Positions 27,152 through 36,183 of a stretch of 64,000 nucleotides of DNA are shown here, in pieces. Under the pieces are notes generated by a model. The model searched no databases. It was not told the DNA's origin and saw only the letters and a program-made list of their open reading frames with translations. Position 1 is the stretch's first letter. Each line of letters starts with the position of its first letter. Origin of the DNA: Lysobacter arenosi (GTDB lineage Bacteria > Pseudomonadota > Gammaproteobacteria > Xanthomonadales > Xanthomonadaceae); assembly GCF_016613475.2 (NCBI RefSeq), contig NZ_CP071517.1:124001-188000 (forward strand), given 5' to 3'. The position numbers were made by a program, and so were the translations under genes.

Positions 27152-28021
27152 TCAGGCGGGCGGTGGGCCGAGCTTGAGCGAGAGGTCGATGGCGCGGACG
27201 TGCTTGGTCAGTCCGCCAATGGAAATGCAGTCGACGCCGTCCTCGGCGATCGAGCGCAGGGTCTGCATGTCGACACCGCCGGAGACCTCCAGCGGGATGC
27301 GCCGGTTGGACGGCGGGTTGGCGGCGATGCGGACCGCTTCGCGGCGCGTTGCCGCATCGAAGTCGTCGATCAGGATGCGGTCGCAGCCCTCGTGCAGCGC
27401 TTCTTCCAGCTGGGCGATCGTCTCCACTTCGACGATCAGCGGCAGCTGCGGATGCATCTGGCGTGCGGCGCGGATGGCGGCGGTCAGCGAACCGGCGGCA
27501 CGGACGTGGTTCTCCTTGAGCATCACCGCGTCGAACAAGCCGATGCGGTGGTTCACGCCGCCACCGACGCGCACCGCGTACTTCTGCGCCTGGCGCAGGC
27601 CGGGGATGGTCTTGCGCGTGTCGAGGATCTTCGCGCCGGTGCCGCGCACGGCATCGACATAGGCCGCCGTGGTGGTCGCGGTGCCGGACAGGGTCTGGAG
27701 GAAGTTCAGCGAAGCGCGCTCGGCGCTCACCAGGGCGCGTGACCGGCCCTGCAGAAGTGCCAGCACGGTGCCCTTGGCAACGCGGTCACCCTCGGCGACG
27801 CGCCAGTCGATGCGCACGTCCGGATCGAGTGCGCGATGGCAGGCGTCGAACCAGGGCCGGCCGCAGACCACGGCGTCTTCCTTGCACAGCAGGTAGGCGC
27901 TGTCGGCGGCGTCGGGCAGCAGCGAGGCGGTGACGTCGCCGCTGCCGAGGTCCTCGGCCAATGCGCGGGCGACGTCGGCGGCGATGACCTCGGCCGGCGG
28001 CGGGGCAAAGGGCGCGGTCAT
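27152..28021 (-). CDS. nadC: Nicotinate-nucleotide pyrophosphorylase (quinolinate phosphoribosyltransferase)
   Basis: The start at 28021 gives 289 residues, the usual length; the frame continues upstream into unrelated DNA. The N-terminal domain has EDLGSGDVTASLL, the centre has SAERASLNFLQTLSG and DTRKTIPGLRQAQKYAVRVGGG, and the C-terminal barrel has EVSGGVD and DCISIGGLTKHV. It converts quinolinate and PRPP to nicotinate mononucleotide in de novo NAD synthesis. It overlaps the Trm112-like gene by four bases. Confidence 0.95.
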   Translation of the reverse strand: MTAPFAPPPAEVIAADVARALAEDLGSGDVTASLLPDAADSAYLLCKEDAVVCGRPWFDACHRALDPDVRIDWRVAEGDRVAKGTVLALLQGRSRALVSAERASLNFLQTLSGTATTTAAYVDAVRGTGAKILDTRKTIPGLRQAQKYAVRVGGGVNHRIGLFDAVMLKENHVRAAGSLTAAIRAARQMHPQLPLIVEVETIAQLEEALHEGCDRILIDDFDAATRREAVRIAANPPSNRRIPLEVSGGVDMQTLRSIAEDGVDCISIGGLTKHVRAIDLSLKLGPPPA

Positions 28022-28287
28022 GCGCTGGGGAAGGCGTCGACCTGGGCGGTGGCGATGGCCTCTTCGGCCAGCAGCACCGGGATGCCGTCGTCGATGCGGT
28101 AGGCGATCTTGCGGTCGCGGGTGACCAGCGCTTCCTTGACCGGTTCGGCCTGGGCGCCGCCATCGCCGCGGACGATGCCGCCGGCCTGGATCGCGGCATT
28201 CAGGGCCTGCAGGCTGCGGCTGTCCAGCAGTTGCAGGGGCTGGCGGGTAGTCGGGCAGACGAGCAGGTCGAGCAGCTTGCGATCCAT
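28018..28287 (-). CDS. Trm112/YcaR-family small protein
   Basis: The 89-residue protein begins [20 protein letters not shown] and ends [13 protein letters not shown], the two conserved parts of the bacterial Trm112/YcaR family. It is longer than the usual 60 residues, with about 25 extra residues between the halves. The N-terminal zinc-site cysteine is present but a second one is missing, as in many bacterial members. It is translationally coupled to nadC. Confidence 0.82.
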   Translation of the reverse strand: MDRKLLDLLVCPTTRQPLQLLDSRSLQALNAAIQAGGIVRGDGGAQAEPVKEALVTRDRKIAYRIDDGIPVLLAEEAIATAQVDAFPSA

Positions 28288-28351
28288 ACGGTGTGATGCC
28301 GGGAGAACGGAACAGGCGGTTAGAATACGTCTTTGCACCAAGGCTGGACCA

Positions 28352-28855
28352 ATGTCCGAATCTTCTGTGGCCCCTCTGGTGGGCATCGTGATGGGCTCGC
28401 GCTCCGACTGGGAGACGATGCAGCACGCCGCCGCCAAGCTGGAGGCGCTGGGCGTCCCGCATGAGATCCGCGTGGTCTCGGCGCATCGCACCCCCGACGT
28501 CCTGTTCGACTACGCCGCCACGGCGCAGTCGCGCGGCCTGCGCGCGATCATCGCCGGCGCCGGCGGTGCCGCCCACCTGCCGGGCATGCTCGCCGCCAAG
28601 ACCGCCGTGCCGGTGCTGGGCGTGCCGGTGCAGAGCAAGGCGCTCAACGGCATGGACTCGCTGCTGTCGATCGTGCAGATGCCGGCCGGCATTCCCGTGG
28701 CGACCTTCGCCATCGGCAACGCCGGCGCCGCCAATGCCGCACTGTTCGCCGCCGCGATGCTGTCCGCCGAGCATCCGGCGATCGGCGCCGCGCTCGATAC
28801 ATTCCGCACGCGCCAGACCGACGACGTGCTCGCCAACGACGACCCGCGGAAATGA
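28352..28855 (+). CDS. purE: N5-carboxyaminoimidazole ribonucleotide mutase
   Basis: The start at 28352 gives 167 residues. The conserved [20 protein letters not shown] and [15 protein letters not shown] motifs form the class I PurE active site. It isomerises N5-CAIR to CAIR in purine synthesis. The stop overlaps the purK start by four bases, and PurE and PurK act in sequence. Confidence 0.96.
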   Translation: MSESSVAPLVGIVMGSRSDWETMQHAAAKLEALGVPHEIRVVSAHRTPDVLFDYAATAQSRGLRAIIAGAGGAAHLPGMLAAKTAVPVLGVPVQSKALNGMDSLLSIVQMPAGIPVATFAIGNAGAANAALFAAAMLSAEHPAIGAALDTFRTRQTDDVLANDDPRK

Positions 28856-29997
28856 CCACCGTAGGCATCCTTGGCGGCGGGCAACTGGCCCGCATGCTCG
28901 CCCTTTCCGGCGCTCCGCTCGGCCTGCGCTTCCTGGTGATGGACAACGTCGCCGATGCCTGCGCCGGCCAGTTCGCGCCGATGGTGGTGGGTGACTATCG
29001 CGACGAAACCACGCTGGCCGAGTTCGCTTCGCGCGTCGACGTGGCCACGTTCGATTTCGAGAACGTGCCGTCCGAGTCGGCGCAGTGGCTGAGTGAGCGC
29101 GTGCAGGTGTTCCCGAATCCGCGCGCGCTGGCGACGGCGCAGGACCGCCTGGCCGAGAAGACCCTGTTCCAGAAGCTGGGCATCCCGGTGCCGCCGTTCG
29201 CCGCGATCGATACGCGCGAGCAGCTCGACGCCGCGATCGCACAGATCGGTACGCCGTGCATCCTCAAGACCCGGCGCCTTGGCTACGACGGCAAGGGCCA
29301 GTTCCGCATCAAGACGACGGCCGACGCCGACGCCGCGTGGGATGCGCTGGGCGCGCAGGCGAGCAAGGTCGGGCTGATCCTGGAAGGCTTCGTCCATTTC
29401 GAACGCGAGCTGTCGGTGGTGGCCGTGCGCGGCCGCGACGGCGAATTCCGCACCTGGCCGCTGACCGAGAACTGGCATGTCGACGGCGTGCTGTCGGCCA
29501 GCCTTGCCCCCGCGCGTGTCGACAGCGCACTGGCGCAGGTCGCTTACGAGCATGCCCGCAAGCTCGGCGAGGCATTGGATTACGTCGGCGTGTTCGCGCT
29601 CGAGCTGTTCTGCCGTGACGGTGAGCTGCTGGCCAACGAACTGGCGCCGCGTGTGCACAACTCCGGTCACTGGACCATCGAGGGCAGCGAGACCTCGCAG
29701 TTCCAGAACCACCTGCGCGCGGTGCTCGGACTGCCATTGGGCGACACGCGCATGGTCGGCCTGGCTTGCATGCTCAACTGGATCGGCGAGATGCCGTCGG
29801 CAACGCCGGTACTGGCCGAGCCGGGTGGTCACTGGCACGACTACGGCAAGTTGCCGCGGGCCGGGCGCAAGGTCGGCCACGCCACCGTGCGCGCCGACTC
29901 GGCGCAGGCGCTGGCGACGTCATTGCAACGCGTTGGCGAAGGCCTGGGCCGACAGGCGCAGGTCGATCCGGTGATCGCTGCGCTGGCTCGTTCGTAG
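28852..29997 (+). CDS. purK: N5-carboxyaminoimidazole ribonucleotide synthase
   Basis: This 381-residue ATP-grasp enzyme begins [15 protein letters not shown] and has the ATP-binding stretch [14 protein letters not shown] near residue 140. The catalytic core contains [30 protein letters not shown] in part. It makes N5-CAIR from AIR, bicarbonate and ATP. It is coupled to purE and followed by a strong terminator. Confidence 0.96.
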   Translation: MTTVGILGGGQLARMLALSGAPLGLRFLVMDNVADACAGQFAPMVVGDYRDETTLAEFASRVDVATFDFENVPSESAQWLSERVQVFPNPRALATAQDRLAEKTLFQKLGIPVPPFAAIDTREQLDAAIAQIGTPCILKTRRLGYDGKGQFRIKTTADADAAWDALGAQASKVGLILEGFVHFERELSVVAVRGRDGEFRTWPLTENWHVDGVLSASLAPARVDSALAQVAYEHARKLGEALDYVGVFALELFCRDGELLANELAPRVHNSGHWTIEGSETSQFQNHLRAVLGLPLGDTRMVGLACMLNWIGEMPSATPVLAEPGGHWHDYGKLPRAGRKVGHATVRADSAQALATSLQRVGEGLGRQAQVDPVIAALARS

Positions 29998-30023
29998 CGC
30001 TTGCCGACATCGTCCTGAAACGC

Positions 30024-30056
30024 AAACGGCCGGGTTTCCCCGGCCGTCTGCTTTTG
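30024..30056. terminator. Intrinsic terminator between purK and sodB, likely bidirectional
   Basis: ACGGCCGGG and CCCGGCCGT form a nine-base-pair stem in the convergent gap, with AAAC on one side and TCTGCTTTT on the other. The same stem core is used at 36099 and 50241. Confidence 0.85.
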
Positions 30057-30076
30057 CGGCGTTGAATCGCGCGCGG

Positions 30077-30655
30077 TTACTTCAGGTTCGCAGCCACGAA
30101 GTCCCAGTTGACCAGGTTCCAGAACGCCTCGACGTACTTCGGACGGGCGTTGCGGTAGTCGATGTAGTAGGCGTGCTCCCACACATCGCAGGTCAGCAGC
30201 GGGGTGTCGTCGCCGGTCAGCGGGGTGGCGGCATTGGAGGTGCTGACCAGGGCCAGCGAACCGTCCGGACGCTGCACCAGCCAGCCCCAGCCCGAACCGA
30301 ACGTGCCGACCGTGACCTTGGTGAACTCTTCCTTGAACTTGGCGAAGTCGCCGAAGGCCTTGTTGATCAGCTCGGCCAGCTTGCCGCCGGGCTCGCCGCC
30401 GCCGTTGGGCGCCAGGCAGTTCCAGTAGAAGGTGTGGTTCCAGATCTGCGCGGCGTTGTTGAACATGCCGCCCTGCGACTTGCGGATGATCTCTTCGAGC
30501 GCCATGCCGGCGAACTCGGTGCCCTCGATCATCTTGTTGAGGTTGTCGACGTAGGTCTTGTGGTGCTTGCCGTAGTGGAAGTCGATGGTTTCGCCGGAGA
30601 TGTGCGGTTCGAGCGCGGTGCGGTCGTAGGGCAGGGCGGGCAGTTCGATGGCCAT
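30077..30655 (-). CDS. sodB: Superoxide dismutase, Fe type
   Basis: The start at 30655 gives 192 residues. The metal ligands are His27, His74 (in NHTFYW), Asp157 and His161 (in [13 protein letters not shown]). The motif [14 protein letters not shown] and the Gln in it are typical of iron-dependent enzymes. It removes superoxide in the cytosol. It stands alone, convergent with purK and divergent from grxD; I found no convincing Fur box in the short upstream region. Confidence 0.96.
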   Translation of the reverse strand: MAIELPALPYDRTALEPHISGETIDFHYGKHHKTYVDNLNKMIEGTEFAGMALEEIIRKSQGGMFNNAAQIWNHTFYWNCLAPNGGGEPGGKLAELINKAFGDFAKFKEEFTKVTVGTFGSGWGWLVQRPDGSLALVSTSNAATPLTGDDTPLLTCDVWEHAYYIDYRNARPKYVEAFWNLVNWDFVAANLK

Positions 30656-30814
30656 TGCGGGCTCCAGAGGGCTGGCTAAGGGGAGGGCCGGGGGCGAGTT
30701 CCGGGTGGCCGGAGCGTCCGCGGCTCGGGAAGGCTTACAATTGGACATTCTATCCCCACGCTTCGTTGCCGTGCCGTCAAAGGTTCGCAACGCACCATCG
30801 CAGGAGTTGCACCC

Positions 30815-31135
30815 ATGTCCGTAATGGAGCGGATCCAGGCTGAAGTCGAAAGCCATCCGATCGTCCTTTTCATGAAGGGGACGGCGCAGTTCCCGATGTG
30901 CGGCTTCTCCAGCCGCGCGGTGCAGGCGCTCAAGGCCGCCGGTGCGGACGAGCTGCACACGGTCAACGTGCTCGAGGATCCGGAGATCCGCGCCAACCTG
31001 CCGCGCTATTCGAACTGGCCGACGTTCCCGCAGTTGTTCATCCACGGCGAACTGATCGGCGGTTGCGACATCACCATGGAACTGTTTGAGTCCGGTGAGC
31101 TGGCGCGCATGATCAGCGAGACCCACAGCCAGTGA
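30815..31135 (+). CDS. grxD: Monothiol glutaredoxin Grx4
   Basis: At 106 residues this has the usual length for Grx4. It has the monothiol site C-G-F-S (Cys29 to Ser32), and the glutathione-binding regions NWPTFPQLF and GGCDI. It binds a 2Fe-2S cluster and takes part in cluster delivery and iron regulation. AGGAG lies eight bases upstream of the ATG. Its stop codon overlaps the GTG start of the following SDR gene. Confidence 0.95.
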   Translation: MSVMERIQAEVESHPIVLFMKGTAQFPMCGFSSRAVQALKAAGADELHTVNVLEDPEIRANLPRYSNWPTFPQLFIHGELIGGCDITMELFESGELARMISETHSQ

Positions 31136-31914
31136 GCCCGGTGGTGGACCGCGCGCTTGACGGGCGCCCGCTTGAAGGGCGCGTGATCCTGGTGACCGGC
31201 GCCCACGGCGGCCTCGGCCAGGCCGCGGCGCTGGCGTGCGCGCGCGCTGGCGCGACGGTCGTGCTGCTCGGACGCAAGCTGCCGAAGTTGAACCGCGTGT
31301 ACGACGCACTGACCCAGGTCGGCCCGGAGCCGATGCTGTATCCGCTCGATCTGGAAGGCGCATCGCCCGACGATTACGCCGAGCTGGCGCAGCGCCTGGA
31401 AAGCGAAGTAGGGCGCCTGGATGGCGTGCTGCACTGCGCCGCCGAATTCACCGGACTGACGCCGTTGGCGCAGACCGACCCTGCCGTGTTCGCCCGCGCG
31501 ATCCACGTCAACCTCACCGCACCATGGTGGCTGACCCAGGCCTGCCTGCCGCTGCTCGGCAAGGCGCCTGATGCGGCCGTGGTGTTCGTGCTCGACGATC
31601 CGGCACGCATCGGCAAGGCTTATTGGGGTGGCTATGGCGTCGCCAAGCAGGGCCTGGCCGGACTGGTCGGTACCCTGCACGGTGAACTCGCCAACACCCC
31701 GGTGCGCGTGGCCGGACTTCAGCCCGGCCCGATGCGCACGCCGCTGCGCGCCAAGGCCTACGTCGAAGAGAACGACCGCGGTGCCGTCGAGCCATCGGCG
31801 TACGCCGGCGCCTGCGTCACCCTGCTGTCGCAGGCTGGCGCGGTCCATCGCGGCCAAGTCTGGAATCCCCCGGCCGCCACTGCGCTGCCGACCTTGCCGA
31901 CGCTCGGCCTCTGA
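31132..31914 (+). CDS. Short-chain dehydrogenase/reductase (YciK-like) with altered catalytic Ser
   Basis: The GTG start at 31132 overlaps grxD (GTGA). The protein has 260 residues with the cofactor motif TGAHGGLG at 22-29 and the YxxxK pair Tyr168/Lys172 (YGVAK). The serine expected 13 residues before the Tyr is Asp155 (VFVLDDP), so dehydrogenase activity may be changed or lost. The overall pattern is closest to the YciK group of oxidoreductases. The substrate is unknown. Confidence 0.85.
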   Translation: MSPVVDRALDGRPLEGRVILVTGAHGGLGQAAALACARAGATVVLLGRKLPKLNRVYDALTQVGPEPMLYPLDLEGASPDDYAELAQRLESEVGRLDGVLHCAAEFTGLTPLAQTDPAVFARAIHVNLTAPWWLTQACLPLLGKAPDAAVVFVLDDPARIGKAYWGGYGVAKQGLAGLVGTLHGELANTPVRVAGLQPGPMRTPLRAKAYVEENDRGAVEPSAYAGACVTLLSQAGAVHRGQVWNPPAATALPTLPTLGL

Positions 31915-31938
31915 CGCCGTACCGATGACGCCACGCCC

Positions 31939-32535
31939 ATGACGATTGCCTCGGCAGCACTGCTGCTGTTCCTGATCCTGGATCCGCTCGGCAACGTGCC
32001 GGTGTTCCTGAGCCTGCTGCGTGGCCTGCCGCCCAAGCGCCAGCGGATCGTGCTGGCGCGCGAGCTGCTGATTGCCCTGGCCGTGCTGATGATGTTCCTG
32101 TGGGGCGGCAAGTACGCCCTGGAACTGATGCACCTGCGCCAGGAGTCGGTCTCCATTGCCGGCGGCATCGTCCTGTTCCTGATCGGCATCCGCATGATCT
32201 TCCCGCCGCCGGAAGGGCTGATGGGCGAGATCCCCGACGGCGAGCCTTTCATCGTCCCGATGGCCATCCCGCTGGTGGCGGGGCCGTCGGGCATGGCCGC
32301 GGTGATGCTGATGGGCAGCAACGAGCCGACCCGCCTGGGCGAATGGAGCCTGGCCCTTTTGATTGCCTGGGGTGCGACCGCGGCGATCCTCTTCAGCGCC
32401 ACCTTGCTCTACAAGCTCATGGGCATCCGCGCGCTGACCGCGATCGAGCGCCTGATGGGCATGCTGCTGGTTGCCATCTCGGTGCAGATGTTCCTGGACG
32501 GGCTGGGCACCTACCTGCAGATCGCTCCCCCGTAA
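31939..32535 (+). CDS. MarC-family membrane protein
   Basis: The 198-residue protein has six predicted membrane helices and the family motifs LILDPLGNVPVFLSL near the start and the VPMAIPLVAGPSGMAAVMLM half-repeat after residue 113, the inverted structural repeat of MarC proteins. Related proteins include YhgN. The once-claimed multidrug role is not supported, and function is unknown. It lies 24 bases after the SDR gene and may be in the same operon. Confidence 0.9.
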   Translation: MTIASAALLLFLILDPLGNVPVFLSLLRGLPPKRQRIVLARELLIALAVLMMFLWGGKYALELMHLRQESVSIAGGIVLFLIGIRMIFPPPEGLMGEIPDGEPFIVPMAIPLVAGPSGMAAVMLMGSNEPTRLGEWSLALLIAWGATAAILFSATLLYKLMGIRALTAIERLMGMLLVAISVQMFLDGLGTYLQIAPP

Positions 32536-32876
32536 GCGGCCGTGCTGGCCGATGGCCCCTCCGGGGCGGCCTGGCACTGCCCGGTATCGGCGTAAAGGCC
32601 GAGCCTGCGGGGCGGGAGGGCAGCACCGAACGCTCCCGGAGCAAAGCCAGCGGGCGGCGTTCCCCGGCTTTGCCGCCCATGGCGTTTCTTGACAGTCGTC
32701 ACGACTCTGTCACAAGCCCCACCTAGCCTGTTAAACTACTGTTAACAAACGGGTTGGGGGCCCACACCCACCGGGTGTTGGGGCCACGCAATTTTTTCAA
32801 GCATTTACCGCGCGGAAGTCGCCCCGTGCAGGCAACGCATTCCTTTCCTTTGATCTGACGCATGAGGCCATCTGCA
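32536..32876 (+). promoter_or_regulatory. Leader region of the TonB-dependent receptor: TTGACA, palindromes and a terminator-like hairpin
   Basis: No gene is seen in these 341 bases. TTGACA occurs at 32689, within a bulged palindrome GACAG...CTGTC (32691-32711). The near-repeat GTTAAA-CTACT-GTTAAC spans 32730-32746. A hairpin with stems GGCCC/GGGCC and CACCC/GGGTG spans 32759-32785 and is followed by AATTTTTT at 32790-32797, about 80 bases before the start codon. Whether this hairpin is a terminator of an upstream transcript or a leader attenuator is open. Confidence 0.5.
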
Positions 32877-35800
32877 ATGACCCATCCGAACCGCGTACGC
32901 ATGTCCAAGCTCGCGCTTGGTCTGTTCGCCGCTCTCGCCACCTCTTCCGTGTTCGCCCAGGCCACCTCGGCCGGTATCGGTGGCCGCGTTGTCGCTGCAG
33001 ACGGCCAGCCGGTCGCCGGCGCCGAAGTCGTCATCACCCACACCGAGTCGGGCACCGTCAGCCGCGCCACCACCGGTGCCGACGGTCGCTACAACGCCCG
33101 CGGCCTGCGCGTCGGCGGTCCGTACACCGTCACCATCAACAAGGCCGGTGCTGGCACGACCAGCCAGGATGGCGTCTACCTCAACCTCGACAAGGTCAAC
33201 CAGGTCGACCTGGCGCTGAACAACGAAGTCACCACGCTGGAATCGGTGCAGGCGATCTCGTACGGCGGCTCGGAAGTATTCAGCGCCAACAAGATGGGCG
33301 CAGGCTCGCAGATCACCCGCGAGCAGCTCGAGACGATGCCGAGCATCAACCGCAACCTGCAGGACTTCGCCCGCCTCGACCCGCGCATCGTGCAGAGCGA
33401 CAAGGCCCGCAACGAAATCACCGTTGGCGGCCAGAACCCGCGCTACAACGTGATCCGCGTCGACGGCATCAGCAGCGCCGACTCGTTCGGCCTGCAGGGC
33501 AACGGCCTGCCGACCCCGCGCCAGCCGTTCTCGATGGATACCATCGATGAAATCGCGGTCGACGTCGCCAACTACGACGTCACCATCTCCGGTGGCACCG
33601 GCGGCGTGATCAACGCCGTCACCAAGTCGGGCACCAACGAGTTCCACGGTTCGGTCTACGGCATCTACCGCGACAACGACTGGTCGGGCAAGAACCAGAA
33701 CGACATCCGCCCGCAGCTGTTCGACAACGAGCAGACCTACGGCATGACCTTCGGTGGTCCGCTGATCAAGGACAAGCTGTTCTTCTTCGCCAACTACGAG
33801 AACTACACCGGCAAGGACCTGTTCACCGGCAACTCCGGCTTCGGTCCGGTCGGCTCGGGCGAGAGCAACATCGTCGGCATCACCCAGGCGCAGATCGACC
33901 AGGTCATCGCCCTGTCCAACGCCAAGGGTTTCAATCCCGGCACGCTGACCAAGCCTTCGCTCGACACCGAGAGCGAAGAGTACGGCCTGAAGATCGACTG
34001 GAACATCACCGACGCCCAGCGCGCCAGCTTCCGCTACGGCAAGACCGAGCAGAGCACGCCGTTCCTGCAGGGCTTCAACAACACGTCCCTGGCACTGAAC
34101 ACCTACCACTACGTGCAGGACTTCGAACTGGAGACCTACAGCGCGCAGCTGTTCAGCGACTGGACCGACGTGTTCTCGACCGAGGCCAAGGTTTCGTACC
34201 GCGACTACACCGCCGTGCGTAACCCGCTTACCGACCTGCCGGCGATCGCCGTGCGCATCGGCAGCAACACGCTGAACTTCGGCACCGAAGAGAACACCCA
34301 CGCCAACGTCCTCGGCACGAAGACCTGGAACGGCTTCTTCGCCGGCAACCTGTTCCTCGGCGACCACACCGTCAAGTTCGGCGCGGACTATGAGTCGAAC
34401 GAGGTCTACAACCTGTTCGGCCGCCGCGTGAACGGCGTCTACACCTTCAACAGCATCGCCGACTACGCCGCCAACCGCTCCAGCCGCTACCAGTTGTTCT
34501 ATCCGCAGGGCGGCGACCTGGACGCGATGGCGGCCGTGTTCACCCAGGAGAACCTGGGCCTGTTCGTGCAGGACAGCTGGGCGGTCAACAGCAACCTGAC
34601 GCTGACCTACGGCCTGCGCTTCGATCATTCGATCGTCGACGACAAGCCGGTGTTCAATGCCGCAGCCTCGTCGCTGTTCGGCGTCCGTAACGACAACACC
34701 ATCGATGGCGCCGACCTGTGGTCGCCGCGCTTCGGCTTCAACTACACCATGGACACCGAGCGCCCGAGCCAGGTCCGCGGTGGCGTTGGCCTGTTCAAGG
34801 GTGCGGCGGCGACGGTGTGGCTGGCCAACCCGTTTGCCAACAACGGCGTGACTTACACCGACTACTTCGACTCCAACGGCACCAACGTGTTCTCGGCCGA
34901 TCCGCGCGGCCAGCTGGCCGTTGCCCAGACCGGCGGTACCCCCGGTCAGCAGTCGGTCGACTTCATCGGTTCCGATGTGGTGCAGCCGTCGGTGTGGAAG
35001 TCCAACCTGGCGTTCGATACCGAGCTGCCGTGGTGGGGCGTGGTCGCGTCGGCCGAGCTGGTGTTGACCTCGGTCAAGGACGGCATCTACTACCAGCAGC
35101 TCAATCTGGGTAACTCCACCCGGACCGGCCTGGATGGTCGCGCACTGTTCTGGAACGCCGCTGGCTACAACCCGGCCAACTGGAACCGCGACGGCGTGTC
35201 CAGCGGCGGCGCCACCGCGCGCGCCAATCGCGCCACAGCCTTCAACGACGCCATCATCGCCAAGCGCACCGGCAAGGGTGAAAGCCAGCAGCTGACCATT
35301 GGCCTGAACAAGCCGTTCAACGACGGTGACTGGGCCTGGGCCGCGTCGTACACCTACACCAACGCCAACGAAGTCAGCCCGCTGACCAGCTCGACCTCGA
35401 GCTCGAACCTGGGCAACGTGTCGGTGTTCCAGTCCAACGAAGAAGTCAGCGCGACCTCGAGCTACGAGATCAAGAACCGCTTCCTGGCCACGGCCCAATG
35501 GAAGCACGCCTTCTTCGGCAGCAACAACACCATCGTGTCGCTGGTCTATGAAGGCCGCTCGGGCCGTCCGTACAGCTACACCTTCGACAACGATGCCAAC
35601 GGCGACGGTCGCGTCAACGACCTGCTGTACATCCCGGCCGGTCTCGACGACGTCATCATCGGCCAGGGCGCGACGAAGGCCGCGGAAGAGGCGACGTTCT
35701 GGGCGTTGATCAACAACAATGAGTACCTCAACTCGCATCGCGGCCAGGTGGCAGAGCGCAATGCCGAGACCAGTGACTGGGTCAACCAGTTCGACCTGCA

Positions 35801-36071
35801 CATCGCCCAGGAATTCCCGGGCTTCATGGACGGTCACAAGGCCGAGATCTCGATCGACGTTCTCAACATCGGCAACCTGCTCAACAAGGACTGGGGTCGC
35901 GTCGAGGAAATGGCGTTCCCGGGCATGCGCGGCGTGGTCGAGTACGGCGGCGTCGATGCGGCGACCGGCAAGTACATCTACCGCGTCAATACCCCGGATG
36001 CCCTGACCATCTACGACGACAAGGGCATCTCGCGCTGGGCCGCCCAGGTCAGCCTGCGTTACAAGTTCTGA
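32877..36071 (+). CDS. TonB-dependent outer-membrane receptor, Oar-like
   Basis: I prefer the ATG at 32877 (MTHPNRVRMSKLALG); the ATG at 32862 would add five residues. The 1064-residue protein has a signal peptide (about 1-28, ending VFAQ). A carboxypeptidase-regulatory-like domain lies around 32-115 (GRVVAADGQPVAGAEVVITH), then a plug around 125-245, with VGGQNPRYNVIRVDGI. A large beta-barrel ends in the aromatic SLRYKF. Oar-type receptors import large substrates or take part in envelope functions. A perfect 12-base-pair terminator follows. No substrate-specific enzyme is nearby. Confidence 0.93.
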   Translation: MTHPNRVRMSKLALGLFAALATSSVFAQATSAGIGGRVVAADGQPVAGAEVVITHTESGTVSRATTGADGRYNARGLRVGGPYTVTINKAGAGTTSQDGVYLNLDKVNQVDLALNNEVTTLESVQAISYGGSEVFSANKMGAGSQITREQLETMPSINRNLQDFARLDPRIVQSDKARNEITVGGQNPRYNVIRVDGISSADSFGLQGNGLPTPRQPFSMDTIDEIAVDVANYDVTISGGTGGVINAVTKSGTNEFHGSVYGIYRDNDWSGKNQNDIRPQLFDNEQTYGMTFGGPLIKDKLFFFANYENYTGKDLFTGNSGFGPVGSGESNIVGITQAQIDQVIALSNAKGFNPGTLTKPSLDTESEEYGLKIDWNITDAQRASFRYGKTEQSTPFLQGFNNTSLALNTYHYVQDFELETYSAQLFSDWTDVFSTEAKVSYRDYTAVRNPLTDLPAIAVRIGSNTLNFGTEENTHANVLGTKTWNGFFAGNLFLGDHTVKFGADYESNEVYNLFGRRVNGVYTFNSIADYAANRSSRYQLFYPQGGDLDAMAAVFTQENLGLFVQDSWAVNSNLTLTYGLRFDHSIVDDKPVFNAAASSLFGVRNDNTIDGADLWSPRFGFNYTMDTERPSQVRGGVGLFKGAAATVWLANPFANNGVTYTDYFDSNGTNVFSADPRGQLAVAQTGGTPGQQSVDFIGSDVVQPSVWKSNLAFDTELPWWGVVASAELVLTSVKDGIYYQQLNLGNSTRTGLDGRALFWNAAGYNPANWNRDGVSSGGATARANRATAFNDAIIAKRTGKGESQQLTIGLNKPFNDGDWAWAASYTYTNANEVSPLTSSTSSSNLGNVSVFQSNEEVSATSSYEIKNRFLATAQWKHAFFGSNNTIVSLVYEGRSGRPYSYTFDNDANGDGRVNDLLYIPAGLDDVIIGQGATKAAEEATFWALINNNEYLNSHRGQVAERNAETSDWVNQFDLHIAQEFPGFMDGHKAEISIDVLNIGNLLNKDWGRVEEMAFPGMRGVVEYGGVDAATGKYIYRVNTPDALTIYDDKGISRWAAQVSLRYKF

Positions 36072-36098
36072 TCTGACTCGGGTTGTCTGAAGCACCTG

Positions 36099-36130
36099 AA
36101 AACGGCCGGGTTTCCCGGCCGTTTTCTTTT
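36099..36130 (+). terminator. Intrinsic terminator of the TonB receptor gene
   Basis: AAAACGGCCGGG and CCCGGCCGTTTT pair over twelve bases around a TTT loop, followed by CTTTT. It lies 27 bases after the stop codon. Confidence 0.92.
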
Positions 36131-36183
36131 GTGGGGGAGGCAGGCTAGAGTCATGCCGGTAAACAGAAGAAAAGAAGAGAAAG

